From NCBI GenBank assembly GCA_036272915.1, contig DATAXV010000108.1, forward strand, positions 1 through 29,822: a DNA stretch of 29,822 bases. Direction: 5' to 3'. Numbering within the stretch: the first letter of the stretch is position 1; the number at the start of each line of letters is the position of its first letter. Of the stretch, positions 23,816-29,822 are shown one piece after another. Origin of the DNA: DATAXV01 sp036272915 (GTDB taxonomy: Bacteria > Chloroflexota > Dormibacteria > Dormibacterales > Dormibacteraceae). A program made the translations under genes and the position numbers. The notes under the pieces are model-generated. The model was given only the letters and a program-made list of their open reading frames with translations. It was not told the DNA's origin and did not search any database.

Positions 23816-24687
23816 CCAGTAGAAGGACGGCCGGCATCCGGCCCCCGTCCGGGCGGCGCGTGCTGCTGTGGCTCTTCCGGGCCCTGGTCGTCGTCGTTCT
23901 GCTGCTGCTCCTCTTGCTCGGCCTCAAGCAGGCCGTCACCGGCCTGCTCGCCCCGAACCCGATCGTGATCGGCAAGCCGACGCCGCTTCCCTCGAAGACA
24001 GGCGTCGCCGCCTTCCCGACCGACGAGGCGGACGCGCTGGCGATGCGCTTCGCGCTCGCCTACGAGACCTACGACAGCAGGAACCCGCAGTCCCGGCAGA
24101 GCGCGCTCGCCCCCTACCTGCCGTCAGGAGCGGACCTGACCATGGGCTGGAACGGCCAGGGTCAGCAGACGGCGGAGCTGGCGGTGCCGACCACCGTCCA
24201 CGTCGAGAGCTCCACCCAGGCGCTGGTGACGGTCGCGGTTCTGACCGACGGCGGGCAGTGGATCTATATCGGCGTCCCCGTCTACGCGCAGGGCGCCGAG
24301 GTGGTTGTCACCGGCACCCCCGCCCTGGTCCCGGCACCGGCCAAGGCCAGCTACCAGGCCCCGACTCCGGGGCCGGGCGACGGTCAGCTCGCCAATCAGT
24401 TGCAGCCCAACCTCTCCGCATTCTTCACCGCCTACGCCGCCAGCTCGCAGACCGACCTCTCCTACTACGCGACTCCGGGCGTCACCTTCCAGGGTCTGCA
24501 GGGGCAGGTCCAGTTCAAGAGTCTGGAGATCATTCACGTCGACGCTCAGGGCACCACGCGGCACGCCATCGTGCGCGTGACCTGGGGCTACCAGAACGGG
24601 GCAGCCATGACCCAGTCCTACGACCTCACACTCCAGCTGCTCAACGGACAGTGGCACGTGGGGGCGCTGGCACCTGCGGGGATCTAG
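23809..24687 (+). CDS. TcpC-like conjugal transfer protein (VirB8-like)
   Basis: A 292-residue bitopic membrane protein: a basic N-terminus, one strong membrane helix (about residues 20-38, LFRALVVVVLLLLLLLGL), then two NTF2-like domains outside the membrane (about 70-165 and 195-290). That is the architecture of TcpC of pCW3 and Orf13 of Tn916, Gram-positive counterparts of VirB8 that form part of the T4SS channel base. Segments such as SALAPYLPSGADLTMGW and LSAFFTAYAASSQTDLSYY fit the family. GGAGGAGG precedes the ATG at 23809. Assignment is by architecture and position, with weak residue conservation as usual for this family. Confidence 0.78.
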   Translation: MLASRRTAGIRPPSGRRVLLWLFRALVVVVLLLLLLLGLKQAVTGLLAPNPIVIGKPTPLPSKTGVAAFPTDEADALAMRFALAYETYDSRNPQSRQSALAPYLPSGADLTMGWNGQGQQTAELAVPTTVHVESSTQALVTVAVLTDGGQWIYIGVPVYAQGAEVVVTGTPALVPAPAKASYQAPTPGPGDGQLANQLQPNLSAFFTAYAASSQTDLSYYATPGVTFQGLQGQVQFKSLEIIHVDAQGTTRHAIVRVTWGYQNGAAMTQSYDLTLQLLNGQWHVGALAPAGI

Positions 24688-24744
24688 CGACGGCAGGGGG
24701 AGGAACGTTGCGGGAATTCGTCAAGCGATGAAAGGAGCGAGATC

Positions 24745-25023
24745 ATGACAGTGCACCACACGGTGCTGACGTTTCTGCAGGCGCTGCCAACGCCCGCCAG
24801 CATCGACATCACGGGCGCCGGCATCGCCGACACCGTCAAGACCTTCATCGGCAACGTGTTCATCGCCATCCTGGCCATCCTGGGGGCGATCGCACTCTTC
24901 CGCCGGCGCATGGTCGAGGCGCTCGAGCTGGCCGGTCTGGCCATCGTCGCCGGGCTCTTCATCTACGCTCCCGGGCTCTTCAGCGGCCTCGGCACCGCTG
25001 TCGAGAACATGTTCACCAAGTAG
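24745..25023 (+). CDS. small two-helix membrane protein in the TcpD position
   Basis: A 92-residue protein with two membrane segments (about residues 32-52, FIGNVFIAILAILGAIALF, and 60-80, LAGLAIVAGLFIYAPGLF) separated by a short basic turn RRRM. Size and topology resemble TcpD-type and VirB2-like subunits of Gram-positive T4SS. No family signature is certain. AAAGGAG lies upstream of the ATG. It sits between the tcpC-like and tcpE-like genes, and its job in the channel is inferred from that. The short gap 24688-24744 holds nothing else. Confidence 0.68.
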   Translation: MTVHHTVLTFLQALPTPASIDITGAGIADTVKTFIGNVFIAILAILGAIALFRRRMVEALELAGLAIVAGLFIYAPGLFSGLGTAVENMFTK

Positions 25024-25026
25024 CGA

Positions 25027-25428
25027 ATGGTCGATCTCCCCACCTACACGCGCCTGTTCGAGGTCGAGCGCAAGCTCTACAAGATCTTCGACCTGGAGCT
25101 GCCGCGTCCCGTGGGAGTTCTGGAAGCGCTCGCGTTCATGTTCACCCTGCTGGTGGTCGTCGCCGTGCTGTGGGTGGCCAGGGTGGGCTTCACCCCCGGT
25201 GACGCCTTCCTCTACGTCGTGCCGCCGGGCCTGGCGGCGTGGCTGGTCTCGCAGCAGTTCGACATCACCGACGCCAAGCGCCCCCACCACTGGCTGATGG
25301 CCCAGTTCCGCTACCTGGTCGAGCCCCGCCTACTCCTGCGCCTCGAGGCCCACCGCGAGCCTGGACGCCTGCGCCTCGAGGCGGAGTACTGGCAGCCGTT
25401 GGGAGCCGACTGGTTGAGGGGGGAATAG
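25027..25428 (+). CDS. TcpE-family conjugal transfer membrane protein
   Basis: A 133-residue protein starting YTRLFEVERKLYKIFDLELPRPVGVLEALAF. This is the conserved N-terminal pattern of TcpE (a short amphipathic strand, then LPxPV before the first helix). Two membrane helices follow (about residues 36-55 and 60-80). The C-terminal region contains DITDAKRPHHWLMAQFRYL, where TcpE-like proteins commonly carry a conserved His/Trp patch. TcpE is an inner-membrane part of the Tcp T4SS that recruits the ATPase. It begins three bases after the previous stop, and its own stop directly abuts the next ATG. Confidence 0.82.
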   Translation: MVDLPTYTRLFEVERKLYKIFDLELPRPVGVLEALAFMFTLLVVVAVLWVARVGFTPGDAFLYVVPPGLAAWLVSQQFDITDAKRPHHWLMAQFRYLVEPRLLLRLEAHREPGRLRLEAEYWQPLGADWLRGE

Positions 25429-27888
25429 ATGGCCAAGGCACCGCGCTACATCGAGGAGGGTCTGCAGATCGGCCCCGGAGGCGCCTGGGCCTGGCTGCAT
25501 CTCGGCACTCGCAACTACGACTTCCTGACCGACGCCAAGCGCGAGGAGATCCTCTGGCAGCACGACCGCGCGATCACCGCCCTGCGCGACGCGGAGTGTC
25601 ACCTGCTCGTGGTTCCGCGCCCCTATCAGCAGGAGCTGTGGGCGGACCGGCTCGACCGGGCCACGCCCCGCCCCGAGCGGGGCTGGCGCGACTACCTCAG
25701 CAAGGCGGTCGAGTATCTGGAGGAGGCCCGGCTGGTTCAGCGCGAGGTCTACCTGGGCGTGCACCTGACCAGCCAGCGCCAGCGTGGACGCTGGATGGAG
25801 ATGCTCTCCGCCGGCGAGCGCCTGATGGGCTTCTCCGACCCGGTGCCCGCCGAGCAGAACCTGACCAACGGCCGTCAGCTGCGTGACGTCGTCCTGCAGC
25901 GCGTCCAGTCGCATGTCTCGGCACGGCTGGCGACCTCCTCGGAGCTGCGCTGGCTGATCCGCAGGACGATGTGGCGCGGCATCGAGGGCATGCCTCACGA
26001 GCTCCCGCCCGACCCCGAACGGCGCGGCGCCTGGGGCGGGGAGCTCCTGGCGCTGCTCGAGGGCGAGGTCCGGAACCACCACCGGTACGTCGAGCTGGTC
26101 CAGCCGGAGGGGCGGTCGTTCATGACCACGCTCGCCATCGCCCGCTTCCCCGAGCACCTCGCCTTCCCCGGGTCGGAGTGGCTGTACCGGTTCGAGCGAG
26201 CGGGCTTCCCCCTCGAGGCCAGCGTCCGCTTCCGGGTCGTGCCGCCTCACGAGGTGGCCAAGGAGGCCGGCCGGAAGCTGGCCGCGGCCATGGACCAGGC
26301 GATCCACATCGCCGAGACGACCGCCGACCTGCCCCTGGCCCTCCAGGAGACCGCGATCGGCGCCAGGGAGCTTCAGCACCAGGTCACCAAGGAGCAGGTC
26401 CCCTTCGTCTACGACTGGCCCCGCCTCGTGGTCTGGGCGCCGACCGAGGAGGACCTGCACCGCCGGGCTACGGCGGTGACCGAGCTCTACCGCGACATGG
26501 GCATCGACGTCGTTCGCCCCTCCGGTGAGCAGCTCCAGATGTTCCTCGAGACGCTGCCCGGGGAGCAGCGCCGCGTGCGCTCCTACGAGCAGAAGCAGGC
26601 GGTCTCCACGCTCGCCGGGTCGATGTACTGCGCGACCCGCCGCCTCGGAGACGGCTTCGGCCCCTACCTCGGGACCACCCTCTGCCTCATCGAGCGGGAT
26701 CAGAGGACCAACCGCCCGGCCGCCTTCTATCCGGACGGCGAGCCGGTGCACCTCGACCCGCTGCGAGCGGCCCTGGTCGACTACCCGACCGGTATCTCCA
26801 TCACGGGGACGCCCGGCAAGGGCAAGACCACGCTCGCCAACTACATGACCTATCTGATGCGCCTGCGCGGCGCCTGGGTCGCCTTCGTCGACCCCAAGAA
26901 GGAGGCGGTGGGCCTGTCGCAGCTGCCCGGCCTGGGCAGGGTTCAGGTCATCGACCTCGACGAGACCTACGAGGGTCTTCTCGACCCGTTCCGGGTGGAG
27001 AGCGATCGGGCCGACGCGGCGCTTCTCGCCGCCGACCTCTGCAAGCAGTTCCTGCCCCCCTACCTCGCCCGCCAGGTCGAGGCGGTTCTGATCACGGCCA
27101 GCGACGAGGAGAGCCAGCTCCCCCGTCCATCGCTTCACGGTCTGGTCGATCGCCTGGCCCGGTACCAGGACTCCGCCGTCCAGCAGGCGGCGCACACGCT
27201 GCGGGCGATCGGTCGCTACCCGCTCGCCCGGCTCTGCTTCGCTCAGAACGAGGTTCAGGATCTCCGGCTCGAGGACGCGCTGACCATCATCCAGTTCGGA
27301 CGCAAGCTGAATCTGCCCGAGAGCGACAAGCCGGCCGAGCACTACGACATCGGGGAACGCCTGTCGCTCGGCCTGATGCACATGGTCACCGCCCTGGTGA
27401 GCCGCCTCCGCGATCTCGGCGGCCCCAACCAGCCGAAGGCGGTCGTGCTCGATGAGGCGTACACGTTGACCAACACGCAGCGAGGTCAGTTCCTCGTCGA
27501 GCGGCTCGCCCGCACCGGCCGTTCCAAGAACACGACCGTTGTGCTCGTCACCCAGAACGCCGCCGACCTCCTCAACGAGAAGATCCGCAACTGCCTCAGC
27601 AGCGTCTTCGCCTTCGGATCCCAGGACGAGACCGAGGTCCGTGCCGTTCTCCGCCTCCTCGGGATCGAGGAGAACGACGCCCACCTCCGGCGCATACGCA
27701 ACCTCGAGAGCGCCGAGTGCATCTTCCGAGATCTCGAGGGACGAGTCGGCCGCCTCGCTGTCGAGCTCGTACCCGATGAGCTGCAGGCGGCCTTCAGCAC
27801 CACGCCAACGGAGCAACTCGAACAGGGCCGGCAGGCGCTGCCGACACCGCTCTCGGTGCTGGAGGGAGCCCAGGGCAGAGGCGAATGA
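25429..27888 (+). CDS. VirB4/TcpF-like conjugation ATPase
   Basis: An 819-residue T4SS ATPase that powers assembly or transport. The N-terminal half (to about residue 430) is the VirB4-type domain. The C-terminal half is a RecA-like motor with Walker A GTPGKGKT (residues 460-467) and Walker B KAVVLDEAYTL (Asp675-Glu676). GRSKNTTVVLVTQNAADLL and VFAFGSQDETEVRAVLRLLG are typical of VirB4/TraC C-termini. It follows the tcpE-like gene without a gap and is preceded by GAGGGGGG. Its stop overlaps the next ATG as ATGA. Length is in the usual 780-850 range for TcpF/Orf16-type proteins. Confidence 0.9.
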   Translation: MAKAPRYIEEGLQIGPGGAWAWLHLGTRNYDFLTDAKREEILWQHDRAITALRDAECHLLVVPRPYQQELWADRLDRATPRPERGWRDYLSKAVEYLEEARLVQREVYLGVHLTSQRQRGRWMEMLSAGERLMGFSDPVPAEQNLTNGRQLRDVVLQRVQSHVSARLATSSELRWLIRRTMWRGIEGMPHELPPDPERRGAWGGELLALLEGEVRNHHRYVELVQPEGRSFMTTLAIARFPEHLAFPGSEWLYRFERAGFPLEASVRFRVVPPHEVAKEAGRKLAAAMDQAIHIAETTADLPLALQETAIGARELQHQVTKEQVPFVYDWPRLVVWAPTEEDLHRRATAVTELYRDMGIDVVRPSGEQLQMFLETLPGEQRRVRSYEQKQAVSTLAGSMYCATRRLGDGFGPYLGTTLCLIERDQRTNRPAAFYPDGEPVHLDPLRAALVDYPTGISITGTPGKGKTTLANYMTYLMRLRGAWVAFVDPKKEAVGLSQLPGLGRVQVIDLDETYEGLLDPFRVESDRADAALLAADLCKQFLPPYLARQVEAVLITASDEESQLPRPSLHGLVDRLARYQDSAVQQAAHTLRAIGRYPLARLCFAQNEVQDLRLEDALTIIQFGRKLNLPESDKPAEHYDIGERLSLGLMHMVTALVSRLRDLGGPNQPKAVVLDEAYTLTNTQRGQFLVERLARTGRSKNTTVVLVTQNAADLLNEKIRNCLSSVFAFGSQDETEVRAVLRLLGIEENDAHLRRIRNLESAECIFRDLEGRVGRLAVELVPDELQAAFSTTPTEQLEQGRQALPTPLSVLEGAQGRGE

Positions 27889-29822
27889 ACTGGCGACTGC
27901 GCCGACCACGACTTCGGCCGCGGCTGACGCGCGTCGTCGCCGCATTCGCGGTTGCGGCTGCGCTGTCCGTCGGCGGGATGGTGGTTGCTCAGGCGGCGGA
28001 CGGGTCTCCACCGTCCACCCCCGCCGCAACAACACCAACGCCTGCTCCCACGCCGTCCACGGAAGCGATCGGGGGTACTGGGAGCTCCCCGACGAATAAT
28101 CCTCTGAACTCGCCCGAGCAATGCGATTCTCAGAACATTGAGACCGGTGGGATCGGGGTTCAATCGCTCATACCCAAGCCCTGCCTGCGGGGCAAGAGCA
28201 AGGCGTATGTGTTTGAGGGATTCCCGGCCACCGGTTACAGTTCCTTCTACAACGACCAGAGCTTGGACGTCACTGATTGGTTTTTCAATGACATCGCCAG
28301 CCTTCTGTTTATGGCGGTGGTCTGGCTCGGCTCCGTCTGTGTAGCCCTTTTGGAGTGGAGCTTCCGGCTCGAGCTCGTCGGCGATCCTACTCAGCCCCTG
28401 AATCAGAGCAACGCGATCACGCAGGTCGTGGGGCACCTGCAGACGGACATCTACCTCCCGTTCCTCACTACCGCCATCCTGGTCGCCGGCGCTTGGGTCC
28501 TTTGGAACGGCCTGCTGCGGAAGCGAATGACGGTAACCCTGCAGGCGGCGGGATGGGTCGTGCTCTCGATCGGGATAGCATCCATCTTCTTCGCCATACC
28601 TGCGGTCGCGGTCGGCGCCTTGGACGGGCTGGCCACGCAGGTCTCAACAACGATATTGGATGCGGTTGGGGCTGCCGAGCAAAATCTGTCTGGAAGCCAG
28701 AACATCCCCGAGTGCTCCGATTCGAGTACCAATCAGTATTGTCCTCTTCGCCAGTCAATCAACCTGTACTGGTCGATCTACGTCTATGAGCCATGGGCTG
28801 TTGCAGAGTTCGGAGAGAACAGCCTTGCAGACTCCACGAACTCCAAATGCACCTCGAACGGCATGACCCTCGGTGAGCAGCAGCTGCTCGCCAACGCGAG
28901 CGGTGACAGTACTGAGACCGCATCGATGGCGAATACGGTACAGAACTGTATTACGGCCGTCTACGGCAGCGGCACCCAGGCGACGTCGCTCACCAACTGG
29001 TATCAGGGCAAACAGGGTGGCAGCAGATTCGGAATCGCCTTCATTGCCATTATCACGATGCTCTTCGCATCCGCCCTTCTTATCGGTATTGCTGTTGCGA
29101 TCATCCTTGCTCAGCTGGGATTGATCCTTCTGTCGATGGTCGCTCCGCTGTTCTTCCTCGTCGCAATCCATCCCAGTACCGGGCGACAGCTGTTCCTTCG
29201 CTGGGCGGGCCTGCTGTTGGCGTTTCTGATGCGACGCGTGCTCTACGCAGCCTTCCTGGCCATACTCCTGGTCCTGGGCAGCGTCATTCTCAAGGGAGTG
29301 GTGAGCGAGTCCTGGTTCCTTGGGGCGGTACTTCAGATCGCGCTGGTCATTCTCGCCTTCCTGTATCGCAAGCCCTTCGCATCCGTCTTTCATCAGGTCG
29401 GTTCGCCACGATTGGCGGCGCAACTCGTTGGAGGTTCGACCCAGCCCGTGCAGCGCGTGCGCAACTGGATTTCGCAGCGTGTCGAACCCACGGGACCGGA
29501 CGTTCCGATCCCGACTCTGGGTCGGCAGCGGATGGCAGGGCCTCTCGGTGGATCCGGTGAGAGTCCTATCCCACCAGCAATTCAGACAAGCGCGTCGACG
29601 ATGGAGGAGAACAGGCGTGGCAGGGGCCTCGACTCCGCCACGACCGCGGCAGGATTCGACGGCGAGAACGGCGTCGGGCCTCAGCTCGACTCCGCCACCA
29701 AGCTCCCACCCGGTCGCGTGTCCCGCCGCCGGCGCCTCGCACGGACCGCAGCGGCTGGAATTGCCGCGGCTGCCGGCAACGGGGCCACGCTAGGGGCGGG
29801 AACCGTGGCGTCAGAGGCGCTG
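27885..29822 (+). CDS. VirB6/TrbL (TcpH)-like polytopic membrane protein, 3'-truncated by window
   Basis: The frame is open without a stop for 646 codons from the ATG at 27885 (ATGA overlap with the VirB4-like stop) to the window end. The N-terminus looks like a signal peptide or anchor (RVVAAFAVAAALSVGGMVVAQA, possible cut near residue 37), followed by a Pro/Thr/Ser-rich linker. Membrane segments lie at about 137-156, 190-210, 222-245, 382-405, 407-428, 440-470 and 478-495. Between 246 and 380 is a large Cys-containing loop, probably external. SMVAPLFFLVAIHP...LFLRWAGLLLAFLMRRVLYAAFLAILL is the TrbL/VirB6 core. A basic, flexible tail begins after about 496. It uses more ATA, GTA, ATT and CTT codons than upstream genes. 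Confidence 0.85.
   Translation, partial: MNWRLRRPRLRPRLTRVVAAFAVAAALSVGGMVVAQAADGSPPSTPAATTPTPAPTPSTEAIGGTGSSPTNNPLNSPEQCDSQNIETGGIGVQSLIPKPCLRGKSKAYVFEGFPATGYSSFYNDQSLDVTDWFFNDIASLLFMAVVWLGSVCVALLEWSFRLELVGDPTQPLNQSNAITQVVGHLQTDIYLPFLTTAILVAGAWVLWNGLLRKRMTVTLQAAGWVVLSIGIASIFFAIPAVAVGALDGLATQVSTTILDAVGAAEQNLSGSQNIPECSDSSTNQYCPLRQSINLYWSIYVYEPWAVAEFGENSLADSTNSKCTSNGMTLGEQQLLANASGDSTETASMANTVQNCITAVYGSGTQATSLTNWYQGKQGGSRFGIAFIAIITMLFASALLIGIAVAIILAQLGLILLSMVAPLFFLVAIHPSTGRQLFLRWAGLLLAFLMRRVLYAAFLAILLVLGSVILKGVVSESWFLGAVLQIALVILAFLYRKPFASVFHQVGSPRLAAQLVGGSTQPVQRVRNWISQRVEPTGPDVPIPTLGRQRMAGPLGGSGESPIPPAIQTSASTMEENRRGRGLDSATTAAGFDGENGVGPQLDSATKLPPGRVSRRRRLARTAAAGIAAAAGNGATLGAGTVASEAL

Noticed and set aside
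25330..28038. 902-codon open frame on the minus strand opposite the VirB4-like gene
   Set aside because: It is the antisense shadow of a gene with clear Walker motifs; the composition is repetitive and no family motif is seen.

Overview
This is a GC-rich (about 70%), densely packed bacterial window with many ATGA/GTGA stop-start overlaps and GTG starts. Several genes appear to start at or just after a TANNNT -10 box with no Shine-Dalgarno, which suggests frequent leaderless transcripts. Gene content (KorAB oxidoreductase, MoxR/DUF58/DUF4129 cluster, DUF5808, DUF2087, GH38 mannosidase, Tcp-type conjugation genes) fits a high-GC Gram-positive-like or monoderm-related lineage such as Actinomycetota, Chloroflexota or Dormibacterota. 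The sequence alone does not settle the phylum. No rRNA, tRNA, CRISPR array, transposase or integrase was seen.

Layout. 1-3167 (+): the 3' part of a 2-oxoacid:ferredoxin oxidoreductase alpha gene with its beta gene, then a DUF5808 membrane protein overlapping a luciferase-like flavin oxidoreductase. 3164-8725 (-): a tight seven-gene operon reading DUF4129, membrane protein, MoxR AAA+ ATPase, DUF58, membrane protein, PfkB-family sugar kinase, macro-domain protein. 8921-14546 (+): an orphan EndoU nuclease, an M3 oligoendopeptidase and a GH38 alpha-mannosidase. 14587-16380 (-): thiolase, DUF2087 and thioredoxin-like operon. 16539-17567 (-): a D-2-hydroxyacid dehydrogenase.

17795-22306 is a divergent branched-chain amino-acid locus. 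On the minus strand ilvB-ilvN (acetolactate synthase) is preceded by a 25-codon leader peptide rich in Val and Leu, an antiterminator segment and a U-tract terminator, which is a complete ribosome-mediated attenuator. On the plus strand leuC-leuD (isopropylmalate isomerase) starts from its own, apparently leaderless, promoter.

22505-29822 (+) is the start of a Gram-positive-type conjugation/type IV secretion operon: a MinD/ParA-like ATPase, TcpC (VirB8-like), a small two-helix protein in the TcpD position, TcpE, a VirB4/TcpF ATPase and a VirB6/TrbL-like polytopic protein that runs off the window without a stop. The last gene uses more AT-ending codons than its neighbours. Relaxase, coupling protein, cell-wall hydrolase and integrase are not in view, so whether this is an integrated mobile element or a resident secretion system cannot be decided here.
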